Translations under genes and position numbers: made by a program
Notes under the pieces: generated by a model
The model's input: only the letters and a program-made list of their open reading frames with translations
Database searches by the model: none
What the model was told of the DNA's origin: nothing
In this document: piece by piece, positions 13,694 through 21,894 of the stretch
Position numbering within the stretch: the first letter of the stretch is position 1
How the letters are laid out: each line of letters opens with the position of its first letter
Assembly (NCBI RefSeq): GCF_000315235.1
Contig: NZ_BALG01000247.1
Span: 1 to 36,349 of the forward strand
Length of the DNA: 36,349 bases
Direction of reading: 5' to 3'
From: Paenibacillus popilliae ATCC 14706
GTDB lineage: Bacteria; Bacillota; Bacilli; Paenibacillales; Paenibacillaceae

Positions 13694-14914
13694 TCACTTT
13701 ATGCGTAATCGGATAACACGGCGAATCCGAAGCTCCTCCTCCAAGGTGGAAAGGCGCCGCTCCAGATCGGCAATCCGGGATTGAACCCTTTGCCGAGACT
13801 GCTCCAACTGCTTCTGCTCCTCCTTCAAGGGCGCGATACGGCCGATGAGCTGCTCGACGGAGGCGAGGGCCCGCTTGGCGAAGTGAATGCTGGAGTGGAA
13901 GTCGCACTTGGCCCGGTAGGCGCCGATCTCCATCCCGCTCAAGCGGATCGCCTCCCGAATGGAGGGGCCATCGGTAATCCATTGCGGTTCCGGCCCGCCG
14001 GAGCTTGCTTCGGTGACTGCGCACCACGGGATCGGATAGGCGGAGGCGCTTACATACAGCCTCCCCCAGATGTTCGCGGCAAGATCGTACTCCAGGCGGA
14101 AGATCATATCCCCCGCGGCCCAACTGAAGCGGAGACGTTCCTGATCGGCACCGCAGGCGATGACGGAAGCGGGAGAGGAAGGAATGGCGATCGCTTCTTC
14201 GGCGATCGCGAGCCAGCTTCCGTCCGCTTCGGATTCGTAGTTGGCAAACGCGAGCTGCCCGGCGGGGAGCCGGATCAGGAGACAGCGGGCACGTTCTGGT
14301 ACGGGCACGGTGCCGACAGGCAGACGGACGAGGCACGAGGGGGCGCCGGCGTCCGTCAGTGGCAGATTCATTCCTTCTCCGACCGCCTTCCATGAGCCGG
14401 ACGCGGAATCATAATTCCAGCGGCACAGAAGAAGCCTGCCCTGTCTCATCAGCAGGCCGCAGATCGAGAGGGTGCGTTCGGTCGTCAGCCACTGCATGGC
14501 GATGATACGATCCGCTTCCGCCATCACCGCAGGCCCGTTCCAGTGGATCCCCGTGAGCGCTGTATGCTCGGCGTGCGAAGCATACTGCAGCAAGAGGTGA
14601 AGCCGGTTCGAGCAGTGGGCCAGCTTCAAGCCGGTTAGCCCGGCGTATTCCCCGGGCAGCTTGCTGGTCTGAAGCCCCTCCTGATCGGGAGGAAGCCGGG
14701 CGTGCACCAGTTCCCGATGCTGATTAAGATATACAATATGGACGTAGTCCTGAGCATCCTGACATACATCATACATGCCAGCAGCCTCGGCCAGCCGCAG
14801 CTCCGCTGTCCGGCCGCACCGGCTGTGCTCCAGCAGCTCAATGACTAGGCCGTCTCCGTCCTGACGAATGACGGACATATGGCTGCCATTTGCCACCCAA
14901 TAGCGAAGCTCCAT
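13694..14914 (-). CDS. Unrecognised repeat (propeller-like) protein with coiled-coil tail
   Basis: A 406-residue protein. Residues about 1-310 show irregular repeated strands with recurring W/Y-rich edges (LHLLLQYASH, LLLCRWNYDSASGSWKAVGEG, LAFANYESEADGSWLAI, FRLEYDLAANIWGRLYV). This pattern is typical of a beta-propeller. About 347-406 forms a strongly charged coiled coil (EEQKQLEQSRQRVQSRIADL...). No signal peptide or enzyme motif is seen. The gene is divergent from the DUF4214 glycosyltransferase and heads the minus-strand modification operon. A scaffold or surface structural role is possible; function unknown. Site AGGGGG is 8 bases before ATG. Confidence 0.65.
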   Translation of the reverse strand: MELRYWVANGSHMSVIRQDGDGLVIELLEHSRCGRTAELRLAEAAGMYDVCQDAQDYVHIVYLNQHRELVHARLPPDQEGLQTSKLPGEYAGLTGLKLAHCSNRLHLLLQYASHAEHTALTGIHWNGPAVMAEADRIIAMQWLTTERTLSICGLLMRQGRLLLCRWNYDSASGSWKAVGEGMNLPLTDAGAPSCLVRLPVGTVPVPERARCLLIRLPAGQLAFANYESEADGSWLAIAEEAIAIPSSPASVIACGADQERLRFSWAAGDMIFRLEYDLAANIWGRLYVSASAYPIPWCAVTEASSGGPEPQWITDGPSIREAIRLSGMEIGAYRAKCDFHSSIHFAKRALASVEQLIGRIAPLKEEQKQLEQSRQRVQSRIADLERRLSTLEEELRIRRVIRLRIK

Positions 14915-15109
14915 ACCTGTTTCCCCCTTCTCTGACCGTATTGCCTCTCTTCATCGTATTCGGTGGATGGGAGAATTAGCTCTCCGGGTCCCAAGGCGAA
15001 CTTGGCTCCTCCAGGCGATCCGTGAGCTAAGGTCATACGCACAGGCAAATAAGGGAATGTACTAATACACTAATTCCAGTATTATCCGCAAGTGCTGGAG
15101 GGATTCTTA

Positions 15110-17482
15110 TTGATACTGATCCAAAGGCTCTACTTGTTGTTCCGATTGGAAGGCGAGCCATTCATCGCAGAATTATATAGGCAACTGCTGAACAAAAAAC
15201 CGGAACCGAACGGCATCAGCCACTTCACCCGGCTGCTTCAAGCCGGCCATAGCAAGCTGTCGATCGTGGTCAGCTTCCTTCGCAGCAGTGAGATGAAGAA
15301 GAACATGGCGCAGGGAGGAGGGGGCTACAACGAGCATGCGGCTCTGTGCTACACCTTCTCCGGCCTGCTTCGGACCAGAGGAGAGGCCGAATTTGTCCGC
15401 GATCTATACGTGGAGTTGCTCTGCCGCGACGTCGAAGACCAGGCGCTCATACATTACCAACGTATGCTGCGCTACGGAAGAAGCCGCATGTCCGTCCTAC
15501 TCGGCATACTTACGTCGCCGGAGTGCCAGACCCTGCTCGCGCAGCCGGAGTTCCCACGCTTGAACGGCCCGATTGAGTTCGGCAGCTTCCAACTGGCTCC
15601 TACGGAAGAGAGCGGGGAGAAGCTCCCTGCCCCGCTGGCTCCGCCGCTAGAGCGCAAGGTCTCGATTGTCATCTTGACGTGGAACGGATGGGAGCATACG
15701 AGGCGGTGCCTCGCTTCTCTGGAGAAGACGGCCCGTCACGAACGCCTGGAGATCGTGGTATTCGATAACGGCAGCACCGACGGCACGCTTTCTTACCTGC
15801 AGAGCATCCCCTGGATTCGGGTGATTGAACATGGCGCGAACATCGGCTTTACGGCAGGCAACAACCTGGCTATGGCCCATTGCGATCCCGACAGCGATAT
15901 TCTGATGCTGAACAACGATATTGTGGCGAAGGAGCCTTACTGGGTGGAACGGTTGCAGGAGACGGCCTATTCGGATCCGCATATCGGCGTCGTCGGCTGC
16001 CGGCTTCGCGGCGACGATCGATTGCTGCAACATGCAGGCACCTATATATTCACGGAGACATGCTGGGGGCAGCAGATCGGCGGTCTGGAGACGGACATCG
16101 GCCAATATGCGTCCGTACGGGATGTACAGGGAGTCGTCTTCGCCTGCGCTTACGTGAAGCGGAGCATTCTGGAGAAGTTGGGCGGTCTGGATACCGATTA
16201 TTTCGCCTACTTCGAGGATACCGACTATTGCCTTCGGGCACTGGAGCGGGGCTACCGGGTCGTCTGCGACGGCCGTGTGACGCTAACTCACTCCCAGAAC
16301 ACGACGACAAAGGTGAATCAAGTCGATTTCTCCGGGTTGTTCGAGCAATCGCGCCTGATCTTTCGGGACAAATGGCAGCCTCGGCTCGAAGGAAGCTATG
16401 AGAAAAGGCTGAATTGGCATTCCATCGTGAATGCGCCAACCGGCTACGCAACATCATCCAAAAATTTGATGATCGCGCTGGACGAGAAACGGATTAAAAT
16501 GCATTACCGTTATGTGTACGGCCCGGGCACCCCGCATGCTGCGGAAGAGCCTTCAATGAGCGATGATTACCGGATCAATATTTTTCGCATGCGCCATGCT
16601 GATCCGAATGCGCCGGAGGTCGTCTATGGACAAGGGAACGTCTTTTACAAAAACGAGGGCAAGTACAAAATCGGCTACACGATGCTGGAGGTGGACGGAG
16701 TTCCGGAAGAATGGGTCCAGCAATGCAATCGCATGGATGAGATATGGGTACCGTCCCAGTTCAATGCCGATACGTTCCGCAGCAGCGGGGTAAGGGGCCC
16801 CATCCGCATTATGCCGCTCGGCGTCGACCCGAACTATTTCCATCCTGGCATTCGCTCCGCCCGCTTCTCGGACCGGTTCACGTTTCTGTCGGTATTCGAG
16901 TGGGGAGAACGCAAAAATCCGTTGGATATGCTGCGCACCTTCGCCAACGTATTCACCCACGACAATGTTCTGCTCGTATGCAAAATCATGAACGCAGACC
17001 CGACGATCAATGTGCTGGCCGAAATCCGCAAGCTCAATCTCAAGCATGCGGAATCGAAGATTATGATTTTGTACAATCAGAAGCTCCCGTCTTATTTGCT
17101 CGGAAGCTTGTACCGGTCCGCGGATTGCTTCGTATTGCCGACCCGCGGCGAAGGATGGGGCATGCCGATACTGGAGGCGATGGCGTGCGGACTGCCCGTC
17201 ATTGCCACCGACTGGAGCGCGCAGCGCGACTTCCTGAACGAACGGACGGGATATCCGATCCGGGTCAAGCAGCTCGTACCGGCGGTTGCGAAATGTCCGT
17301 ACTATACCGATTTCCGTTGGGCCGACCCGGACTATGAGCACTTGGCGTATTTGATGCGACATGTATACGAGAACCGAGAAGCAGCACGGGAACGCGGACG
17401 GAACGCTGCGCAGGAAGTGATGTCCCGCTGGACGTGGTCGCATGCCGTGCAGCATATAGCCGACCGCATACAATGGATATGA
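15110..17482 (+). CDS. DUF4214 - GT2 - GT4 fusion glycosyltransferase
   Basis: A 790-residue multidomain enzyme. Two DUF4214 repeats come first (about residues 14-60 and 96-145: FIAELYRQLLNKKP..., FVRDLYVELLCRD...). A GT2 domain follows (about 180-420: VSIVILTWNGWEHT, VFDNGSTDGT, LMLNNDI, YFEDTDYCLRALERG). The GT4 domain (about 440-790) has FLSVFEWGERKNP and the E-x7-E motif in GEGWGMPILEAMA. It should add two successive sugars from nucleotide donors; its GT4 half starts with the PTGYA motif also found in two neighbours. The start is TTG, 7 bases after GGAGGG; an upstream GTG at 15092 would place that site inside the gene. DUF4214 probably binds partner or acceptor; that is inference. Confidence 0.9.
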   Translation: MILIQRLYLLFRLEGEPFIAELYRQLLNKKPEPNGISHFTRLLQAGHSKLSIVVSFLRSSEMKKNMAQGGGGYNEHAALCYTFSGLLRTRGEAEFVRDLYVELLCRDVEDQALIHYQRMLRYGRSRMSVLLGILTSPECQTLLAQPEFPRLNGPIEFGSFQLAPTEESGEKLPAPLAPPLERKVSIVILTWNGWEHTRRCLASLEKTARHERLEIVVFDNGSTDGTLSYLQSIPWIRVIEHGANIGFTAGNNLAMAHCDPDSDILMLNNDIVAKEPYWVERLQETAYSDPHIGVVGCRLRGDDRLLQHAGTYIFTETCWGQQIGGLETDIGQYASVRDVQGVVFACAYVKRSILEKLGGLDTDYFAYFEDTDYCLRALERGYRVVCDGRVTLTHSQNTTTKVNQVDFSGLFEQSRLIFRDKWQPRLEGSYEKRLNWHSIVNAPTGYATSSKNLMIALDEKRIKMHYRYVYGPGTPHAAEEPSMSDDYRINIFRMRHADPNAPEVVYGQGNVFYKNEGKYKIGYTMLEVDGVPEEWVQQCNRMDEIWVPSQFNADTFRSSGVRGPIRIMPLGVDPNYFHPGIRSARFSDRFTFLSVFEWGERKNPLDMLRTFANVFTHDNVLLVCKIMNADPTINVLAEIRKLNLKHAESKIMILYNQKLPSYLLGSLYRSADCFVLPTRGEGWGMPILEAMACGLPVIATDWSAQRDFLNERTGYPIRVKQLVPAVAKCPYYTDFRWADPDYEHLAYLMRHVYENREAARERGRNAAQEVMSRWTWSHAVQHIADRIQWI

Positions 17483-17498
17483 ATGGAGAGTGACAGCA

Positions 17499-18149
17499 AT
17501 GCGTTACATCGTTGGTATCCCGTATGTCAACCGGCTTGATCTGCTGAACCGAGCGGTTGCCAGCATTCGCCCCTATTGGCCGCATACGTACGTATTGGAT
17601 AACTCGGCGGATTCCGAGCTGAAGGGCCATATCTTATCCGAGATGGTGAACGTCATCCATCCGCCTGTCCCACTGACCTTTACCCAGTCCATGAACTGGT
17701 TCCAGCGGATTGCCGCTGAACAAGGGGCGGACGCGGTCATGTATATGCATACGGATGCCGAGGCTCATCCCGGAACCCCCGAAGCCTTCCTTCGCGTGGT
17801 AACGGATCTGAAGCAGAGCGGACGGAAGTGGGGGCTAGCTATGACCAATTTCGATGCGCTGGCGGCCTACAATATCGATGCGGTGCGCGCGGCGGGGCCA
17901 TGGGATACGGTGTTCAGCAGTTATTTCGCAGACATCGACTATCACCGCCGGCTTCGGCTGGCAGGGTATGAGGAGATTTCTACGGGGCTGCCGGTAGAAC
18001 ATCATGTAAGCTCTACCCGCAAGTCGGATCCCCGCCTCAACTTCCTTATCAATATCACTTGGCCGCTTTACGAGCGGTATTACGAGCTGAAATGGGGAGG
18101 ACGGATGGCGGAGGAGACCTACTCGGTTCCCTTCAATCTGGCCACGTGA
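17499..18149 (+). CDS. GT2-like glycosyltransferase
   Basis: A 216-residue compact protein with a GT-A style start (RYIVGIPYVNRLDLLNRAVASI), an aspartate motif MYMHTDAEAHPGTPEAFL in place of the usual DxD, and the late motif FSSYFADIDYHRRLRLAGYE. It is shorter than ordinary GT2 enzymes and lacks the C-terminal helices. It is likely to transfer one sugar or act as an accessory transferase. It follows the large fusion gene by 16 bases; the ATG lies 8 bases after GGAGAG, and an upstream GTG is inside that site. Same strand and close spacing argue for one operon with the fusion enzyme and the DUF1796 gene. Confidence 0.8.
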   Translation: MRYIVGIPYVNRLDLLNRAVASIRPYWPHTYVLDNSADSELKGHILSEMVNVIHPPVPLTFTQSMNWFQRIAAEQGADAVMYMHTDAEAHPGTPEAFLRVVTDLKQSGRKWGLAMTNFDALAAYNIDAVRAAGPWDTVFSSYFADIDYHRRLRLAGYEEISTGLPVEHHVSSTRKSDPRLNFLINITWPLYERYYELKWGGRMAEETYSVPFNLAT

Positions 18150-18190
18150 CAGCGGATTTCACAAGCACCTACGCAAAGGAGGCAAAAGCA

Positions 18191-18826
18191 ATGCGCCTGA
18201 CCGACATCAAGCGAACGTATCAGGCGGTATACAGCCTGGGCTCGAACTGTTATCCGGCACAGCGGCTGGAGCGGTATGGCCTGCGGCCCTACAGTGGTGT
18301 AATTGATTGGATGTACTCCCATTCAATCCCAGGCCTGTGCCTGCTGCTTCGCAACCGGTTTGCCAAATTTATGTACTCCGACCATATCGAGGTGGACGGA
18401 ACGGAGTTCAACGGCCATAATTATTCCTTGCTGGATCGCGTCTACGGGGTGCAGTCGGTGCATGATTTTCTGGTCGCGGATCAACAGGAGGGGATTGTCC
18501 GCAAATATCCGGAATTCCAACAGACGCTGCAGCGGAGAATTGCCCGCTTCCACCGCCATATCGAGCAGGCGGAATGGGTCTTCTTCTTCCGGCTGCATGC
18601 CTCCCATGAGGAGGCGGCGGCCTTGGAAGCGGCGCTGGCCTCGATCGTCCGGCACCAATTCCGCTTGCTCGTCGTCAATCCGGGGGTCGATCGCCGAATC
18701 GTGGAGCTCGATTGGCCACTGGCGCATACGTGTGCGGTGGAGGCGCCGATCGCCTGGGATGCGGACAGCGATCGGGCGTGGAACGAATTATTCGCCGACT
18801 TCCGCTACGAGGCCCTGTCGGGATAA
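18191..18826 (+). CDS. DUF1796 putative papain-like cysteine peptidase
   Basis: A 211-residue protein matching the DUF1796 pattern: YSLGSNCYPAQRLERYGLRPYSGVIDWMYS near the N terminus, with the candidate nucleophile Cys21 in GSNC. A later HDFLV and hydrophobic core strands (WVFFFRLHA, FRLLVVNPG) follow. The family is described as papain-like by fold prediction, but a true protease activity is not established. It is repeatedly found beside glycosyltransferases. Third gene of the + strand operon, with AAAGGAGG about 7 bases before ATG. In context it may trim, transfer or anchor the glycosylated surface protein, or handle a glycan intermediate. Confidence 0.8.
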   Translation: MRLTDIKRTYQAVYSLGSNCYPAQRLERYGLRPYSGVIDWMYSHSIPGLCLLLRNRFAKFMYSDHIEVDGTEFNGHNYSLLDRVYGVQSVHDFLVADQQEGIVRKYPEFQQTLQRRIARFHRHIEQAEWVFFFRLHASHEEAAALEAALASIVRHQFRLLVVNPGVDRRIVELDWPLAHTCAVEAPIAWDADSDRAWNELFADFRYEALSG

Positions 18827-18892
18827 GAGAGGGCTTGCAGGTTCGGCTGCCTGCGGCCCACCGTCCGGCAACTTGCGCGGAGCACAACGCAC

Positions 18893-18924
18893 AAATCGCC
18901 AGCTTCCAGGGAAGCTGGCGATTT
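18893..18924. terminator. Bidirectional intrinsic terminator
   Basis: AAATCGCCAGCTTC/GAAGCTGGCGATTT pair perfectly over 14 bp with a 4-base loop, flanked by A and T tracts. It lies between the convergent DUF1796 gene and the minus-strand GT4 gene, so it serves both. Confidence 0.85.
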
Positions 18925-18943
18925 TGCATGTACGCCGCAAGCA

Positions 18944-19981
18944 TTATGCCTGCTGCGTCAGCCTGGCGTGGAACGCGTTCAACAGATTGTTCATGACGCG
19001 GGGCCAGTTGTAATGCTTGGCGGTCTCGAACCCGTTGACGACGAGGAATTGGGAGAATTCCGGGTCGGACAGCACCCGGACGATCCCCTGGGCCACACCA
19101 TCGGCGTCGCCCTTGTTGACGAGGAGGCAGTTCCAGCCGTCCTTGCAAAATTCCTCATTGCCCTCCGCCCTCGTCGTGACGACGGGAGCCCCGCAGGCCA
19201 TCGCCTCCAAAATCGGGAGCCCGAAGCCTTCGTGGTAGGAGGTCTGCACGAATACGCCGCAGTTGGCATACAGGTAGGCCAACTGCCGATCCTGCGGGTT
19301 CGGGAAATGGTAGTGAGGGATGCCTGAAATGCCAGGAGGCTCGACACCGAACGTGACGAAGGAGGCGTGCGGCAACTGGCGGCATGCTGCCGTCACGGCG
19401 TGCACGGTGACGTCGAAGCCCTTCAAATGCTGGCTGCGGCGGCTGCAGGCGAGAATGCGCTGCGGATCGTAGTCATGGGTCCGGTTCGGTTGGTAGATGT
19501 TGAAATCGACGGCAATGGAGATGTTGGTTGCCTGTTGATGGAACCGCTCCACCAGCTGTCGGGTCGTCCAATCGGCAATCGTCAGCATTTGGACCGGGAC
19601 TCGGTACGTTTGGCGGACCCGTTCCTGCATATCCGGCCAATTCGGATAATAGCTTTCTTCAATATCCTGGACGAGATAGAACGGAATGCCGCGCCCGCCT
19701 CTGCGCCAATCGCAGCTGTGCCAGACGACGGACAGCGTCTTCCACCACGTTGCCACCTTGATGCAGTCCATCCATTTCAAGGTGTGCAGCATCGCGCGGT
19801 AATTCGGGAAGCGGCGCACGGGGATTTGCAGCGGGAACCAGGAAGGCTGGCCGTCCAGTGCGAGCAGATGAACCTTCACGCCCATCTCATGCAGCCGGTT
19901 CACCTGCTCCAGCACATTGCGTATGCCGCCAGACAAGCCGGTAAGCTCCAGTACATAGACAACTTCAAGCGGCGTGCTCAT
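18944..19981 (-). CDS. GT4 family glycosyltransferase
   Basis: A 345-residue GT-B enzyme. The N-terminal VVYVLELTGLSGGIRNVLEQVNRL is the acceptor-domain glycine loop. ILACSRRSQHLKGFDV starts the donor domain, and HEGFGLPILEAMACG contains the E-x7-E donor-binding motif. It is expected to be a retaining transferase using a nucleotide sugar such as GDP-mannose or a UDP-sugar. The ATG overlaps the stop of the upstream GT2 gene in an ATGA, so translation is coupled; the longer frame starting at 20047 lies inside that gene. Last gene of the minus-strand block running from manC. Confidence 0.9.
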   Translation of the reverse strand: MSTPLEVVYVLELTGLSGGIRNVLEQVNRLHEMGVKVHLLALDGQPSWFPLQIPVRRFPNYRAMLHTLKWMDCIKVATWWKTLSVVWHSCDWRRGGRGIPFYLVQDIEESYYPNWPDMQERVRQTYRVPVQMLTIADWTTRQLVERFHQQATNISIAVDFNIYQPNRTHDYDPQRILACSRRSQHLKGFDVTVHAVTAACRQLPHASFVTFGVEPPGISGIPHYHFPNPQDRQLAYLYANCGVFVQTSYHEGFGLPILEAMACGAPVVTTRAEGNEEFCKDGWNCLLVNKGDADGVAQGIVRVLSDPEFSQFLVVNGFETAKHYNWPRVMNNLLNAFHARLTQQA

Positions 19982-20733
19982 TGGATGTGATAACCTCCCC
20001 ATTTGGCCCAAAACGTTTTGCGGGCCTCCATTTCTTTGACTCGCCAATACCGGTTTTTATTCGCTCGCGTCGTCCCGCGCGTAAATCCTTCATAATGCAG
20101 GGCGCAGGCCGCGCCACTGTAGATGACGCGGAATCCGTGCTGTCTGGCGCGGTAGCAGAAGTCGACATCTTCGTAGGAAATGAAGAATTCCTCCGAGAAG
20201 AGGCCAATCCGATCGAACACTTCCCGCCGGATCAGCATCAGGGCGCCTGTGACGCAAGCCGCATCCTCCACCGCTTGCGCGGGAGGATGATCGGCGGGCT
20301 GGAAGCGATAACGGTGATCGAAATTCCCTTTTGGCCCCTGAATGACGCCGCCATGCTGAATCGTCATGTTCGGATACAGCAGCCGCGCGCCGACGATGCC
20401 AACCCCCGGAGAGAGTTGCATCGCCGCCAGCATATGCTGCAGCCAGCCCGGCTCGTGGAAGATGATGTCGTTGTTGGCGAGTAGCGCATAGCTCCCGCCA
20501 GCGTGCTTCAAGCCCAGGTTCACAGTCCGGCTGAAGCCTTCGTTGGTCTGCTTGGGGATGAAGCGAATGTTCATCAAGGCGGCCCAGGCGGCCAGATCTT
20601 GTTGGATCGGAGGCGGGCTGCCATCATCGACGACCATGATCTCGTGTGCTTCATGGGCCGTATTAATGAAGCTGTTGACACAATGCTTAACCAGATCCGT
20701 ATGATGGATCGTCGGAATAATGAGACTTATCAT
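19978..20733 (-). CDS. GT2 family glycosyltransferase
   Basis: A 251-residue GT-A enzyme of the rhamnosyltransferase-like group: ISLIIPTIHHTDLVKHCVNSF, VVDDGSPPP, ALLANNDIIF (DxD equivalent), ALMLIRREVFDRIGLF and FFISYEDVDFCYRARQHGF. It inverts configuration and uses a nucleotide sugar. The start is ATG, 10 bases after AAGGAGA; the long upstream extension to 21117 is out-of-frame shadow of the preceding GT4 gene. It shows the same motif order as the GT2 domain of the fusion enzyme at 15110-17482. Confidence 0.92.
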   Translation of the reverse strand: MISLIIPTIHHTDLVKHCVNSFINTAHEAHEIMVVDDGSPPPIQQDLAAWAALMNIRFIPKQTNEGFSRTVNLGLKHAGGSYALLANNDIIFHEPGWLQHMLAAMQLSPGVGIVGARLLYPNMTIQHGGVIQGPKGNFDHRYRFQPADHPPAQAVEDAACVTGALMLIRREVFDRIGLFSEEFFISYEDVDFCYRARQHGFRVIYSGAACALHYEGFTRGTTRANKNRYWRVKEMEARKTFWAKWGGYHIQ

Positions 20734-20750
20734 ACAGGTGGATTCTCCTT

Positions 20751-21863
20751 TTACCGGCTGTCTAGTTCCTGCAATCGCTGCAGCATGCGCAAGGAACTGG
20801 CCTCCCATGTATACATTCCGATGACGGTATGGCGGCCAAGAGCGGCCTTGGCTGCGGATTCTTGCCGATGGGTATGGACGTGGCGCATCAGCCGGCGAAG
20901 GTGGGTGACGCTGGGCAAGGCCCACAGCAGCCGGGATTGCGACGGCAGGAACGGAGTGAACCGCTCCACATCGATCAAATAGCCGTTCTGATCGTTGACG
21001 AAGTCGAGGTGCGCCGACCAGCGGGTCGTGATGACAGGCAGGCCTGCGGCCATGGCTTCCATCACGGTCATGCTCCAGCCCTCTCCCCGCGTCGGCAGAA
21101 CGTAGCTGTCCGCGCAAGTATACAGCCGGGCCAGATCTTCCTCGGACCAGGAGTGGATCGTGGACAACAGGATGACCGATTCATTCGCCCGTCCCGTCAA
21201 TTGCGAGGCGAGATTATTGACATAGGCGTGCTGTCGGCCGATCTCCTCAGCCGTCGAGGCGCGCGTCTTAAGGATCAGGCAGACGTCTTTGGATGGAGCG
21301 AACTCCGTCAGGAACGCTCGCAGGAGAAAATCAATGCCCTTGCGTTCGTCGAAAGAGCAGACCGACAGGAAAGCGTACTCCCGTCTGCCGGGAATCGGGA
21401 GCGGAGGCGCACCCGGGTGATACACCTCCGGATCGACGCCGTAAGGCATGACTCTCAGCTTATGGGGCGGCACGCCCGAGTGAATGAATGTGTCCCGATT
21501 GAAGGTGGACGGCACCCATACTTCATCCATCATGGAGCAGCGCCGCGCCCAGGTGAAGGACAGGCGGTTGCATTCGAACATCGTCATGCCGATGGAATAC
21601 CGGGCGGGATCCCGGAAAAAGGCATGAGCCGGATAATGGAATAGCACCGTATGGCGCGATGCCAAAGGACGATGCATTAATGCCGTCAATTCAGCCGCGA
21701 CGGCTGGCGCCATGGGCGTATGAACCGCTTCGGGATGAACGGGCGAGAATTTGGGATATACGCCCCGGCGGATGAATTGAAGCAGCAGTTGCCGATTTGC
21801 TTTCGCATAACCTGTCGGCTCGAACAGGGTGCCTATATTGTGGATGGAAGTCTCTCCACTCAT
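20751..21863 (-). CDS. GT4 family glycosyltransferase, PTGYA type
   Basis: A 370-residue GT-B enzyme. The N-terminal GTLFEPTGYAKANRQLLLQF corresponds to the PTGYA motif in the GT4 half of the fusion enzyme and the STGYA of the 26133-27245 protein, so the three form one subfamily. Donor-domain motifs are FLSVCSFDERKGIDFLLRAF and GEGWSMTVMEAMAAG (E-x7-E), then ITTRWSAHLDFVN. It is likely to be mannosyl- or related sugar-transferring, given manC directly upstream; that link is inference. AAGGAGGG lies 6 bases before ATG. Confidence 0.92.
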   Translation of the reverse strand: MSGETSIHNIGTLFEPTGYAKANRQLLLQFIRRGVYPKFSPVHPEAVHTPMAPAVAAELTALMHRPLASRHTVLFHYPAHAFFRDPARYSIGMTMFECNRLSFTWARRCSMMDEVWVPSTFNRDTFIHSGVPPHKLRVMPYGVDPEVYHPGAPPLPIPGRREYAFLSVCSFDERKGIDFLLRAFLTEFAPSKDVCLILKTRASTAEEIGRQHAYVNNLASQLTGRANESVILLSTIHSWSEEDLARLYTCADSYVLPTRGEGWSMTVMEAMAAGLPVITTRWSAHLDFVNDQNGYLIDVERFTPFLPSQSRLLWALPSVTHLRRLMRHVHTHRQESAAKAALGRHTVIGMYTWEASSLRMLQRLQELDSR

Positions 21864-21894
21864 CTGCTTCCCTCCTTAGGATGGAGGATGGAAT

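Noticed and set aside
13680-14395. Arg-rich 237-codon minus frame and 204-codon + frame over the propeller-like gene
   Set aside because: Composition (very high Arg/Pro) is typical of shadow frames in GC-rich genes. The 406-codon frame has a ribosome site and natural composition.
19981-20982. + strand frames of 159-207 codons opposite GT4/GT2 genes
   Set aside because: They are antisense shadows; the minus-strand products carry complete GT motifs and coupled starts.
20734-21117. N-terminal extension of the GT2 protein at 19978-20733
   Set aside because: The extra 128 residues are low-complexity and lie inside the upstream GT4 gene in another frame. AAGGAGA and ATG at 20733 give a normal GT2 start.
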